NCBI GenBank assembly: GCA_041390465.1
Contig: JAWKPW010000003.1
Span: forward strand, 48,287-112,286
Reading direction: 5' to 3'
DNA from: JAABRU01 sp041390465
GTDB lineage: Bacteria > Desulfobacterota > Desulfobacteria > Desulfobacterales > Desulfococcaceae
Length of the DNA: 64,000 nt
Position 1 is the stretch's first letter. Each line of letters starts with the position of its first letter. Made by a program: the position numbers and the translations under genes. Positions 52,601 to 60,627 of this stretch are shown one piece after another. Under the pieces are notes generated by a model. The model was given only the letters and a program-made list of their open reading frames with translations, searched no databases and had not been told where the DNA came from.

Positions 52601-54466
52601 GACAAAACCGGGCTGTGGGGCGAGGCGGTGCGCCAGCGCCGTCCCATTGTGATAAATGATTTTCAGTCGCCGAATCCCCTGAAAAAAGGTTATCCCGCAG
52701 GACATGCCGATCTGTACAGATTTCTCACGGTTCCGGTAATTATTGAAGGAAAAATCGTGGCAGTCACAGGCGTTGCAAACAAAGCTTCGGATTATGACGG
52801 TTCAGACGCCCGTCAACTGATACTGCTGATGGATTCGGTATGGAATATTGCGGATCGCAAAAAAACCGAAGAGGAGCTGAGAAAGGCAAAAGAAACAGCC
52901 GAAGCCGCGACCCGTGCCAAATCCGAGTTTCTGGCAAACATGAGCCATGAAATCCGCACGCCCATGAATCCCATCATCAACATGACCCGTCTGCTGCTGG
53001 AAACAGATTTGGATCCCGGGCAGCGGGAGTATGTGGAAACCGTCATGACCTCTGCGGAAGTCCTGCTTTCCCTGATCAATGACATTCTGGATTTTTCCAA
53101 GATCGAGGCCGGAAAAATGGAACTGGAGCACAGGGAGTTTGATTTGCTCCATCTGCTGGATCAGGTTGAGGACATCCTGCGGATCAAGGCAGAAGAAAAA
53201 GGAATCCGCATCATCCGGCAGACTGCTGCGGGGCTGCCTTCCCGTCTGATGGGAGATCCGGTGCGGGTGCGGCAGATTCTGCTGAATTTTGTCAACAATG
53301 CAGTCAAATTCACCCATGAGGGAACGATAAGCATAAGGGTTTCTTCACAGGAGGATGATGACAGTCACGCTCTCCTGCGCTTTGAGGTTGCAGACACCGG
53401 TGTGGGGATTTCACCGGAGCGCATGAAAAAACTGTTCAGACCCTTTTCCCAGGGGGATGCTTCCGTGTCCCGCCAGTTTGGCGGAACCGGTCTGGGACTG
53501 GTCATATCCAGGCAGTTGGCTGAGCTTATGAACGGAAAAATCAGTGTGGAAAGCGAAGAGGGAAAGGGCTCTGTCTTCTGTTTCACCGCCCGGTTTGAAA
53601 AAGCGGGACAGGTCTCAGGCGTATCTGAAAAGAAAAATGCGCCTTCCCCGGCCTCTTCTGTTTTCAGCAAAAAATTCAAAGGGAATATCCGCATTCTTCT
53701 GGCCGAGGACAATCCGGGAAATCAGAAAGTCGCGCAGGCCATACTCAGGCAGTTCGGGCTGTCAGTCGATACTGCCTGCAACGGTCATGAGGCAGTGGAA
53801 GCACTCCGGAACGGATTTTATGATGCGGTGCTGATGGATGTGCAGATGCCGGAAACAGACGGACTCACAGCCGCGAGAATCATCCGCGATCCCTGTTCGG
53901 GCGTGATAGATCCCCATATTCCCATCATAGCCATGACAGCCAATGCCACCGGAGAGGACAGAGAAAACTGTCTGGCAGCCGGAATGGATGATTATCTTTC
54001 CAAACCGGTTGATCCGGAAGAGCTTTTTTCGGTTCTTGTCAAATATCTCAACAATGCGGAAATCTGTGATACAGATGCGGCCGGTGCCCGGAAAGAGATT
54101 CAGCCGACTCCTGTGCCTGCATCTGAATCTCAGATTTTTGATCGGACAGAATTTTTCAACCGTGTTGGCGGAAACCGGGATTTGTTTTCAGAACTGCTCA
54201 AAGAAATTCCCCATTATGTGTCTGAAGAAATTGGAAAACTGAAAACAGCAGTTCACAGCAGAGATTCTGCCGCTGTCCGTATGCACGCACATTCCCTGAA
54301 AGGACTGTGCGCGAATTCCTCTGCACAGCGGCTGCGGGATATTGCCCGGAGCATCGAAACCGCTGTCAGGGAAGGGCATATGGAGCAGATGGATTCCCTG
54401 GTCAGAAAACTGGATCAGGAATTTGCACTGCTGGAAGACCTTCTGTCAGACTGCAAGATGAAATGA
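49619..54466 (+). CDS. multi-sensor hybrid histidine kinase (two solute-binding domains, PAS, GAF, receiver, HPt)
   Basis: An inner-membrane sensor of about 1615 residues. Order: signal peptide (MIRHSVLLLIFLLIPAMGKAYG), two periplasmic bacterial solute-binding family 3 domains (about 25-245 and 265-490), one transmembrane helix (about 505-522), three PAS domains (535-910), a GAF domain (930-1085), HisKA with H1110 in MSHEIRTPMN, HATPase, a receiver with D1407 in LMDVQMP and a C-terminal HPt with H1558 in HSLKG. GGAG before ATG 49619 fits the signal peptide best; earlier starts are possible. It should sense extracytoplasmic small ligands such as amino acids. Divergent from pstS; no cognate output regulator adjacent. 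Confidence 0.93.
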   Translation: MIRHSVLLLIFLLIPAMGKAYGQKEEETLRIAIDQSFPPLTVINAEGKPAGLLVDIWKLWSEKTGQKIEFLPSSWNESLENLKNRNAHIHSGLVVTPEREQWMLFSQAIYKDDFHLFFPLSQGKLLPAAKLSGHRVGMVHNSSPEEWLRKKHPDIEPVLFESIHAAIIGARDGEVRAIAASSLSTAVHIALMGLSGEFEGGKEVLYTKTFHAGVRKETPQLLALIDKGFDSISHQEMADIEKRWISDPEKRYYRLDAGRIRLCAEEKKWLKQNKSAKIAMPDSLPPLSFVGENGQLQGIVPDYLNIISARTGMVFEPVFSSLSGLSEHLKTGRADIMPGLHLPSAEIANFTVPCFNLQRVIINRTDEPFVRNTDDLKGRKIAAIKNTGLFQHLTEEHPGLVIYPVSNHMEGLEAVSEGKADAFICSLLTCGYLIQKHHLVNLKIAAPEGHPDFPFRFAVRKDLPELAAILSKAIDSVTRQEHDEIFKKWLSVRYEYVTDWKTVFRWIAFFAVLLLISLFWNRRLAKEISERKQTEEALRHSEELFRHSFENANVGVCLTGLDGKFLKINSELCKMLGYEAEELEKMHVNEVTHPEYLETSTGFIQRAVEGQKTADEFEKKYIDRQNRIVWGRVSSALIRDSSGRPLYFISHVRDITARKHAENTLREREENLRAFFHLAGVAIAAVDLQGRIIQHNRAMEQYLGYTAEELKNLPGTAISHPDDNLITQQYFADLTAGKRDSCRLEKRYVHKNGSVIWADVSVTAMRDESGRVLRFIAAGFDISERKRAEAKLRQQKEELQIILDSVPAAVFYKDAFNRIIRANKNWYRVFGVSEDGIIGKSINEIIPKDVADHLHQQDLEVIRTGRAINIFESLETVHGRRFFSTDKVPAQDENGNITGIFGFALDITDRVKAEEYRKQNEARLESLLRISQYRTESTKELLDYALAEAIRLTGSKIGYIYYYSEDRKEFTLNTWSEDVMRECRIAEPQLLYHLDKTGLWGEAVRQRRPIVINDFQSPNPLKKGYPAGHADLYRFLTVPVIIEGKIVAVTGVANKASDYDGSDARQLILLMDSVWNIADRKKTEEELRKAKETAEAATRAKSEFLANMSHEIRTPMNPIINMTRLLLETDLDPGQREYVETVMTSAEVLLSLINDILDFSKIEAGKMELEHREFDLLHLLDQVEDILRIKAEEKGIRIIRQTAAGLPSRLMGDPVRVRQILLNFVNNAVKFTHEGTISIRVSSQEDDDSHALLRFEVADTGVGISPERMKKLFRPFSQGDASVSRQFGGTGLGLVISRQLAELMNGKISVESEEGKGSVFCFTARFEKAGQVSGVSEKKNAPSPASSVFSKKFKGNIRILLAEDNPGNQKVAQAILRQFGLSVDTACNGHEAVEALRNGFYDAVLMDVQMPETDGLTAARIIRDPCSGVIDPHIPIIAMTANATGEDRENCLAAGMDDYLSKPVDPEELFSVLVKYLNNAEICDTDAAGARKEIQPTPVPASESQIFDRTEFFNRVGGNRDLFSELLKEIPHYVSEEIGKLKTAVHSRDSAAVRMHAHSLKGLCANSSAQRLRDIARSIETAVREGHMEQMDSLVRKLDQEFALLEDLLSDCKMK

Positions 54467-54969
54467 TGAAAGAAAGCAATTAATTGACATTATAGCAAAT
54501 CGGTATTGAAAACATACGTTCCGCCTGTTCCTGTGATCTGCGTCAATGCCATCAGGTCAGGGAAATTTCCGGAGTGCCGAAATGAAGTGAAACGGAATTT
54601 TGGCAGGATTTCCGGAGCATTTCAGTCTCCCTGACTTTCAGTTCGGGACTCCCCCGCCCCTGACCCAAAAGCAGAAATTGCATAACTTCAATGTCGATTT
54701 GGCATCATACCGATTCGTCATTGATTTTATAGAGCCCTGTCAGTTTTTTTTGTGACCTTTGTGCCATCTTTGTGTCCTTTGCGGCAGCCCTTTCAGGGTG
54801 TGATACCGATTCTCCATTGATCTGAAACATAAGCTGTTCAGGCATAAAGTTTTTCAGAAAAACCGGATTTTTCGGAAAAATCCGGTTTTTTGAATACATG
54901 AAAACTTCTTTTTGCCTGCGTATCAGTATCTTTTCAATGGGGAATCGGTATTACAGGTGGCAACTTGGG
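54467..54969. other. 503-bp repeat-filled spacer
   Basis: No gene. It holds the nested ATACCGATTC element (54707-54951) with an AAAAACCGGATTTTT hairpin inside it, and a CTTTCAGTTCGGG piece near 54640. Confidence 0.5.
54707..54951. repeat. ATACCGATTC-family inverted repeat (copy E, nested)
   Basis: It starts ATACCGATTCGTCATTG, contains TTGTGACCTTTGTGCCATCT and TTTGTGTCCTTTGCGG, an internal second start near 54803 (ATACCGATTCTCCATTGATC), an AAAAACCGGATTTTT hairpin (54858-54891), and ends TTTTCAATGGGGAATCGGTAT. Confidence 0.75.
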
Positions 54970-55491
54970 TTATTTTATCTTCACCGGTATGCCTGCCACC
55001 ATCCATATGACCTCATCTGCCACTGCGGCTGTTTTCCGGTTGAGCATTCCCGCAATATCCCGAAACTGCCGGGCCAGACGGTTTTCCGGCACAATTCCTG
55101 ATCCCACTTCATTGGAAACCAGAATAACCGTGCCGCTGACATTTTCCAGAGCATGAATCAGACGGTCCGCACGCAGATCAATTTCCTGTGCAATATCCGG
55201 GTACATCAGCAGATTGCTGCACCACAGGGTCAGGCAGTCGGCCAGCACCACATTTTCCTCTTTCCCGTATTCTCGGAGAACATCGGGCAGAAGAATGGGA
55301 GCCTCCACTGTTTTCCAGGTGCTGTCTCTGACTTCCTGATGTTTTTTCACCCTGTCCCGCATCTCTTCGTCACAGGGAATGCATGTTGCGACAAATATTC
55401 TGTTTTTGCTGTCAATGTTCTCTGCCAGATGCTGGGCATGGCCGCTTTTTCCGCTTCGGCATCCGCCAATGACAAATATGATTTTTTTCAA
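54970..55491 (-). CDS. cobU: bifunctional adenosylcobinamide kinase/adenosylcobinamide-phosphate guanylyltransferase
   Basis: A 173-residue CobU/CobP-type enzyme of cobalamin nucleotide-loop assembly; cytosolic. It has the P-loop GGCRSGKSGHAQ at residues 9-20, the CobU motif VATCIPCDEEMRDRVKKHQEVR with the guanylylated His region, VEAP, DCLTLWCSNLL and VSNEVGSGIVPENRLARQFRDIAGMLNR. Slightly divergent but complete. No other cobalamin genes or cobalamin riboswitch is visible next to it. Confidence 0.93.
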   Translation of the reverse strand: MKKIIFVIGGCRSGKSGHAQHLAENIDSKNRIFVATCIPCDEEMRDRVKKHQEVRDSTWKTVEAPILLPDVLREYGKEENVVLADCLTLWCSNLLMYPDIAQEIDLRADRLIHALENVSGTVILVSNEVGSGIVPENRLARQFRDIAGMLNRKTAAVADEVIWMVAGIPVKIK

Positions 55492-55884
55492 AATGGGACT
55501 CCTGTTCAGGCAGATTTGACGATTTCAGAAAATCTGCCGGGCTTGTTTCTGACAATTCCGTTTTCAGCAGTGTTTTCAGGTGATTTCTGAAATGAATGCA
55601 CCGGCTCAGTCACCTGAAGGATTTGACAACTTTTGGAAAGTTGTCAAATCTGGGGGAAGTTCTTTTCCGAAAATCACCTTAACTGAATCTGTGACAGACA
55701 CTCTATCACAGAAAAAGACAGGATTGAAGATTTTGTTGCAGGAAAGAAGGGAAAACAAAAAATTTCTGCCAAAGACTTCCAAAGGTTCCAAAACTTCGGA
55801 AGTCTTTGGCGGGTCTGCTGTGCTGCGATTCCCGGGAACTGAAGCGGGAGCCCGGTTTTCAGAAATCACCTCAACGGCCCCGAA
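55492..55884. other. spacer with two long hairpins
   Basis: Perfect inverted repeat GATTTGACAACT...AGTTGTCAAATC at 55620-55650, and GCCAAAGACTTCC...GGAAGTCTTTGGC at 55769-55810. A minus-strand frame of 87 codons covers this but is not protein-like. Confidence 0.55.
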
Positions 55885-56262
55885 TCAGTCTCCGACCAAA
55901 GGTCTTTCCTTTTCCACTTTGAAAAAAACAAGAAACTTGCTTGCCTTTGCCTGTTTTTCCCTTTCCGGTGACGGGGATCTTCTGCTCAGTTCCGCAATGA
56001 GGGGACTGTCTTTTTCCTCCCGCACCATGCGCAGATGCAGTCTTTTTCCCTTATATCCGATCTCTTCCTTGAAAAGATAGGCGGCACGGGGATTGGACTG
56101 CAGATTCTGATGGGACAGCCGGTCATTCATGATAAAGGCCAGGGTTCCGTCATCCATTACGGTGGGACGGGCATAAACCGCAGCGTCCACATTTCCCTCC
56201 TTGTCTGAAGTTGCCAGAACGCCAATGCCCGATGCTGATGCAAAATAGTCTCTGAGTTCCAT
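55885..56262 (-). CDS. pyridoxamine 5'-phosphate oxidase family (flavin-binding split-barrel) protein
   Basis: A 125-residue single split-barrel protein. The start LRDYFASASGIGVLATSDKEGNVDAAVYARPTVM and LAFIMNDRLSHQNLQSNPRAAYLFKE match the PPOX family, which binds FMN, F420 or heme. The C-terminal part is basic (LSRRSPSPEREKQAKASKFL). It lacks the full substrate residues of PdxH, so pyridoxine metabolism is not implied. ATG 56262 has AAGGAG eight bases upstream. Single gene, flanked by repeats. Confidence 0.88.
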   Translation of the reverse strand: MELRDYFASASGIGVLATSDKEGNVDAAVYARPTVMDDGTLAFIMNDRLSHQNLQSNPRAAYLFKEEIGYKGKRLHLRMVREEKDSPLIAELSRRSPSPEREKQAKASKFLVFFKVEKERPLVGD

Positions 56263-56586
56263 ATATTATCTCCTTAACTTATTAAAATTGATATGTTATG
56301 ACAGCAGTTGAGATTCGCCTTCTGCTTTTGGCGTCACGGATGCAGCTTTCTTTGTGATCTTTGATACATCTTTAGTGTCCTTTGTGGCCAATCCGCAAAG
56401 CAAACCTGATCCGGTATCCGCAATTTTCATAAAGATAAACGCAAAACAGATTCCGTCAACCGGATTTCATAAAGTCTTTACCCAAACTGCCAAACAGTGA
56501 TATACAGATTTTCAGAAGAAGAATGCTGAATTTTTCCCTCAGAATGTGCAGATATATTTTTTACAAACACCAAGGAGTTGTTTTTC
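56263..56586. other. 324-bp spacer
   Basis: No gene. It contains a partial core of the ATACCGATTC family (56350-56392, TTTAGTGTCCTTTGTGG) without the termini. It is the divergent promoter region of the PPOX and gamma-glutamyltransferase genes. Confidence 0.45.
56350..56392. repeat. partial core of the ATACCGATTC-family repeat
   Basis: TTTGTGATCTTTGATACATC and TTTAGTGTCCTTTGTGGCC match the internal core of the family, but both terminal repeats are absent. Confidence 0.5.
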
Positions 56587-58170
56587 ATGACAGAACTGAA
56601 ATGGGATTTTCCCCATGCTTCCCGGCGGATGCCGGTGTTTGCCAAAAATGCGGTGGCCGCGTCCCAGCCTCTTGCCGTGCAGGCAGGTCTCCGCATGCTG
56701 CTCAAAGGCGGCAATGCTGTGGATGCGGCTTTGGCCACAGCGATTGCGCTGACTGTGACAGAGCCGGTCAGCAATGGGCTGGGCAGTGACGCGTTTGCCC
56801 TGGTTTGGGACGGAAAAGGACTGACAGGCATCAACGGTTCCGGAAGATCTCCCAAAGCCTGGACACCGGAGCGTTTTGCCGGCCTGAAGCAGATGCCCAT
56901 GACCGGATGGGATGCAGTTACGGTTCCCGGTGCTGTGGATGTGTGGGCCCGGCTTTCGGAGCGATTCGGAAAGCTGGGATTTGAAAAACTTTTTGAGCCT
57001 GCCATAACCTATGCCAGAGACGGTTTTCCGGTATCGCCCCTGATTGCAAAGGCATGGGCCGAAGCACCGGCTCTGTACGGTCATCTGCCGGATTTTGTGC
57101 GCACCTTTCTGCCCGGAGGACGCGCGCCCCGTCCGGGGCAGTGGTTTTCCCTTCCTGCTCTGGCCAATTCTTTGGAAAGAATCGCAGCATCCAACGGGAA
57201 CTCCTTTTACCGGGGGCGGCTGGCGGAAAAGATTGCAGCCTGCGCGGCCGCAGAAGGCGGGGCCATGACCCTGGATGATCTGGCCTCCCATCAGTCTGAA
57301 TGGGTCACGCCGATTTCTGTGGAGTACCGGGATGTCTGCCTTCATGAGATTCCGCCCAACGGTCAGGGACTGGCCGCTTTGGTGGCTTTGGGGATTTTGC
57401 GCCACTGGGATATGGAAAAGTATGCTCCGGATGGCGCGGACAGCATTCATCTGCAGGTGGAGGCCATGAAGATCGGATTTGCCATAGCCCATGCCCATAT
57501 TGCGGATCCGGTGTGGATGCATACGGATTTTCATGATTTTCTGGATGAAAATTTTCTCGCGAAAAAAGCCGGTCAGATCCGCACAGATCAGGCATCCTCT
57601 CCCATTCTGCCGCCCACCGACAAAGGCACGGTTTATCTGAGCGCAGCAGATGAAAACGGGATGATGGTTTCCTGCATTCAGTCCAATTTCACAGGGTTCG
57701 GTTCCGGTGTGGTCGTGCCCGGAACCGGCATCAGTCTCCAAAGCCGGGGACATGGATTCTGCCTGCACAAAGGCCATCCCAACTGCGCGGAAGGGGGCAA
57801 ACGGCCTTATCATACCATTATTCCCGGATTTGTCACCAGAGACGGAGAGGCTCTGATGAGTTTCGGGGTCATGGGCGGCCACATGCAGCCCCAGGGACAT
57901 GTGCAGATGATGGTGCGGATATTTGATTATCAGCAAAATCCCCAGGCTGCTGCGGACGCGCCCCGCTGGCAGATCTGTGAGGACGGAAAACTGGCTCTGG
58001 AAGAGGGTCATGCGCCGGGAGTGAAAGAGGAACTGCAAAAACGGGGGCATGTGATTGCAGAGGATGATCCGTATTGGGGATATGGCGGTGCGCAACTGAT
58101 ATACCGTCTTGAACGGGGATACTGCGCGGCTTCGGATCCCCGCAAGGACGGACAGGCAGCAGGGTTTTGA
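56587..58170 (+). CDS. gamma-glutamyltransferase family protein
   Basis: A 527-residue Ntn-hydrolase-fold enzyme of the gamma-glutamyltransferase family. It has AVAASQPLAVQAGLRMLLKGGNAVDAALATAIALTVTEPVSNGLG, the likely autoprocessing/catalytic threonine T348 in DKGTVYLSAADENG, and later KRPYHTIIPGF and GVMGGHMQPQGHVQ. There is no signal peptide, which is unusual for classical GGT but common in this long-branch, cytosolic group, some of which act on other gamma-linked or acyl substrates. AAGGAG ten bases before ATG 56587 rules out the TTG at 56578. Intact. Confidence 0.9.
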   Translation: MTELKWDFPHASRRMPVFAKNAVAASQPLAVQAGLRMLLKGGNAVDAALATAIALTVTEPVSNGLGSDAFALVWDGKGLTGINGSGRSPKAWTPERFAGLKQMPMTGWDAVTVPGAVDVWARLSERFGKLGFEKLFEPAITYARDGFPVSPLIAKAWAEAPALYGHLPDFVRTFLPGGRAPRPGQWFSLPALANSLERIAASNGNSFYRGRLAEKIAACAAAEGGAMTLDDLASHQSEWVTPISVEYRDVCLHEIPPNGQGLAALVALGILRHWDMEKYAPDGADSIHLQVEAMKIGFAIAHAHIADPVWMHTDFHDFLDENFLAKKAGQIRTDQASSPILPPTDKGTVYLSAADENGMMVSCIQSNFTGFGSGVVVPGTGISLQSRGHGFCLHKGHPNCAEGGKRPYHTIIPGFVTRDGEALMSFGVMGGHMQPQGHVQMMVRIFDYQQNPQAAADAPRWQICEDGKLALEEGHAPGVKEELQKRGHVIAEDDPYWGYGGAQLIYRLERGYCAASDPRKDGQAAGF

Positions 58171-58255
58171 TCCAAATAAGATCGGATTGGCGTGAGCGTA
58201 ATCCGACACATTGTTTGAACAGGATTATACAGGATTGTACAAGATGAGCAGGATT

Positions 58256-58370
58256 GCTGTCTGAACCATGATTCACATGATTAAGGGATTGACAGGATTG
58301 CATCATCATGAAAATCCTTTCATTCTGTGAATCAGGGTTACTGAGCCTGCCGAAGTATGGTTCAGACAGC
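58256..58370. repeat. inverted-repeat element GCTGTCTGAACCAT
   Basis: GCTGTCTGAACCAT (58256-58269) and its exact complement (58357-58370) bound a 115-bp non-coding element with internal ATTCACATGATT/AATCAGG. Similar ends appear at 30630-30650 and at 58688 (TTGTCTGAACTGTGA). Confidence 0.65.
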
Positions 58371-58415
58371 GCAGGAAATTTGTTACAATCCTGACAAAAG
58401 AAAGGAGAAACAGCC

Positions 58416-58658
58416 ATGCAAACCATGAAAAGCGAATCAGCGCTGATTCCTCTGGAGCATATTGCCTCTCAGGTCAGAATGCTTTCACCGGATGAGCAAC
58501 TGCATCTTATTGAAATACTTTTTTCTGAATATAAAAAGAATATTCAGAAAAAAAAGGCAAAACACAGCATTATGGAACTGCAGGGGCTGGGAGCGGAGAT
58601 TTGGAAAGGGATTGATGCACAGGAATATGTGAGAAAGGAGCGGGAATCTTGGGATTAA
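58416..58658 (+). CDS. orphan VapB-like antitoxin
   Basis: An 80-residue protein. Its second half KHSIMELQGLGAEIWKGIDAQEYVRKERESWD is the standard C-terminus of antitoxins paired with PIN (VapC) toxins, and the first half (LSPDEQLHLIEILFSEYKKN) is helical. AGGAG before ATG 58416. In intact modules the toxin gene begins inside the last codons of the antitoxin; here only eight toxin codons remain (58649-58675), so the antitoxin appears to be an orphan. It lies just after an inverted-repeat element. Confidence 0.75.
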   Translation: MQTMKSESALIPLEHIASQVRMLSPDEQLHLIEILFSEYKKNIQKKKAKHSIMELQGLGAEIWKGIDAQEYVRKERESWD

Positions 58659-58675
58659 TGGATCAGTTCAAGTGA
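58649..58675 (+). pseudogene. VapC (PIN toxin) stub
   Basis: Overlapping the antitoxin stop, the frame TTG-GGA-TTA-ATG-GAT-CAG-TTC-AAG-TGA reads (M)GLMDQFK and stops. PIN toxins of these pairs usually begin MGLI(D/E)QL..., so this resembles the beginning of the lost toxin. A repeat end (TTGTCTGAACTGTGA) follows at 58688. Confidence 0.35.
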
Positions 58676-58729
58676 TAATCAGAGAGGGGTTGTCTGAACT
58701 GTGACCGGTGCAGAAAACTGTTCGCTGTT

Positions 58730-59812
58730 ATGAAAATTCTCACATCATTAAAATTGGTACAAAAAGGAGATACTGCCCTGTCTGTGCAGAATGAATCGGA
58801 AAATCTGGCGACTTTGCTCAACCGGCCCCTTGCCATAGGCAGCAAAGTCATACACAGCCGACTGGTGCTTGCGCCCATGTCCAAGCTGGGGAATCTCGCG
58901 TTCCGGGAGATTGTCGCGGGATTTGGCGGATACGGACTTCTGTTTTCCGAAATGGCAGGGTCCCGATCTGTGGCCAGCGGGAACAAAATGAACACCGGAT
59001 TTGTCTGGCGGCAGGAGGAACTGCCTTTTCTGGTCTGCCAGCTTTTCGGAGATGAACCGGAGATTCTGGCAGAAGCCGCGCGGCGGGTGGAGGCTGCGGG
59101 TTTTTTCGGGGTGGACATCAATTTCGGCTGCTCGGTCAAGGCCGTATGCAAAAAAAACTGCGGCGCGGCCCTGCTCAGAACCCCGGATCTGGCTGTGCAG
59201 ATTGTCTCTGCGGTGCGCAAAGCAGTAAGCATCCCTTTGTTTGTGAAATTCCGCACCGGATGGCAGGATGATCCCAGACCTGCTGTGGACCTGGCACAGC
59301 GGTTTGCGGATGCAGGCGCGGACGCGCTGACCTTTCATCCCCGTGTGGCTCCGGATCGGCGCACCCGTCCGCCCAAATGGGAATATATCCGGCTGGTAAA
59401 AGAGGCAGTTCATATTCCGGTGTTTGGAAACGGAAATGTGTTTGACGCGGCTGACTGTGCAAAGATGCTCGGCATGACCGGGTGTGACGGGGTTTCCCTG
59501 GGCAGGCTGGCCATTGCCAGGCCCTGGATATTTGCCGCATGGACAAAGGCATATGTGCCGGATTCGGACACATATGCTGCTGTTCCCATGCAACTGCTTG
59601 CTTTGATGGAAAAATATTTTGGCCCGGAAACAGCCATGCGGCGGTTTTACAAATTCGCACCCTATTACGCGTCCAATTTCCGTTTCGGGCACAGCTTTTA
59701 TTCACAGGTGCACAGAGCCAAAGATCCGGATTCACTGCGGGAAATCATAAAAATTTTCTTTGCCTCCGAACCGGAAACCGTTTCCCGGCCCAATATCACC
59801 CTGCTGCGCTGA
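58730..59812 (+). CDS. tRNA-dihydrouridine synthase family protein
   Basis: A Dus-family flavoenzyme that reduces uridine in tRNA D-loops; cytosolic. Motifs: RLVLAPMSKLGNLAFREI (FMN-binding strand), CQLFGDEPEILAEAA, DINFGCSVKAVCKKNCGAALL with the catalytic-loop Cys, VKFRTGWQD, FHPRVAPDR, VFGNGNVFDA and GCDGVSLGRLAIARPWIF. The C-terminal helical tRNA-binding domain is present. The start is uncertain: ATG 58730 lacks a ribosome site; GTG 58784 follows an AGGAG but at long spacing. The paralogue type cannot be decided. Confidence 0.9.
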   Translation: MKILTSLKLVQKGDTALSVQNESENLATLLNRPLAIGSKVIHSRLVLAPMSKLGNLAFREIVAGFGGYGLLFSEMAGSRSVASGNKMNTGFVWRQEELPFLVCQLFGDEPEILAEAARRVEAAGFFGVDINFGCSVKAVCKKNCGAALLRTPDLAVQIVSAVRKAVSIPLFVKFRTGWQDDPRPAVDLAQRFADAGADALTFHPRVAPDRRTRPPKWEYIRLVKEAVHIPVFGNGNVFDAADCAKMLGMTGCDGVSLGRLAIARPWIFAAWTKAYVPDSDTYAAVPMQLLALMEKYFGPETAMRRFYKFAPYYASNFRFGHSFYSQVHRAKDPDSLREIIKIFFASEPETVSRPNITLLR

Positions 59813-59972
59813 GGCCTGAAGCAGAATCTTGAATCCGTGACCGGCGGAAAAAGGATTTTCCCAAAAAATCAGCAAAGATTGACATTTTGCACTACCGGGA
59901 ATTCAATGCCTGACAGAATCAGATATCTCTTTGATTATATTTCTGATAAGTATCCAGTCAAAAGTTTTCAGG

Positions 59973-60011
59973 CATAAAAACCGGATTTTTTCGAAAAATC
60001 CGGTTTTTATG
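59973..60011. repeat. AAAAACCGGATTTTT-type hairpin
   Basis: CATAAAAACCGGATTTTTT and AAAAATCCGGTTTTTATG surround a CG-containing loop. Confidence 0.7.
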
Positions 60012-60024
60012 AAAATTTTGACAC

Positions 60025-60159
60025 GGGGTCAAATCCGTTGATCTGTTCGCTGATTCCTGTTCGGAAAAATCCCAATGGATTGAAATTGTTACAGAACAAA
60101 ATGCAGAAAACAAATCCGAATCCCGGAAGGGATGACATTGTCATCCGGTTTGACCCGCT
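60025..60159. repeat. GGGTCAAA...TTTGACCC dispersed element, copy 3 (best preserved)
   Basis: It starts GGGGTCAAATCCGTTGATCT, contains AAATGCAGAAAACAAATCCG and AATCCCGGAAGGGATGACAT, and ends ATCCGGTTTGACCCGCT. The ends are inverted (GGGGTCAAA / TTTGACCCG). Confidence 0.7.
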
Positions 60160-60458
60160 ATCAGCGGGGTGTGCAAAAACCCGCAAGTTTTTATGTTACA
60201 GCCACAAATTGCAAGAATGACAAAAAGTTATGGTTTTTGCAATTCGTGTCATTCGCGGCTGATTTAAATCAGGTTAAGCAGATGGCAGCCGTTTTTTTGT
60301 ATAAAATTGAAGTGCTTTTGGCAAAATGGCTCTGAGATGTTTGACCGGTTTCATGCGGAAAGCGGTTTTGCACCCTGCTGACAAAATAAAACTTGATTTG
60401 CGGATCAGAAACAGGTACAATGAGCTGCATGGAGAGATTTTGTCCCATAACTGTCAAA

Positions 60459-60493
60459 AAGAAACCGGATTTTTTGGAAAAATCCGGTTTCTT
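60459..60493. repeat. AAGAAACCGGATTTTTT hairpin
   Basis: A near-perfect 16-bp stem, AAGAAACCGGATTTTT / AAAAATCCGGTTTCTT. Two further copies of the same hairpin, with altered arms, are at 60661-60694 (AGAGACCGG arms) and 60728-60764 (right arm damaged). Confidence 0.75.
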
Positions 60494-60499
60494 AGAGCA

Positions 60500-60627
60500 G
60501 CAGGTTGGGTTAATTTTCTGATTTTTTTGTAAAAATCAGAAAATTAACCCAACTTTGCCCATAAACGGGACAGTTGGGTTAAATTTTTTAATTTTCTGAA
60601 AAAATTAAAAAATTTAACCCAACCTAC
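60500..60627. repeat. double-palindrome element GCAGGTTGGGTTAA, copy 1
   Basis: Two consecutive hairpins, GTTGGGTTAATTTTCTGATT/AATCAGAAAATTAACCCAAC and GTTGGGTTAAATTTTTTAAT/TTAAAAAATTTAACCCAAC, are joined by TTTGCCCATAAACGGGACA. A nearly identical copy is at 61630-61760 and a decayed half-copy at 60756-60812. Confidence 0.85.

Noticed and set aside
55492..55700. cobalamin riboswitch before cobU
   Set aside because: The region holds simple inverted repeats but I could not find the conserved B12-box or a long structured leader.
55606..55869. 87-codon minus-strand frame between cobU and the PPOX gene
   Set aside because: It is formed by two palindromes, has no ribosome site and no protein-like pattern.
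56539..58209. 556-codon open frame on the minus strand
   Set aside because: It lies entirely opposite the gamma-glutamyltransferase gene, which has clear family motifs and a ribosome site; the antisense product has no recognisable features.
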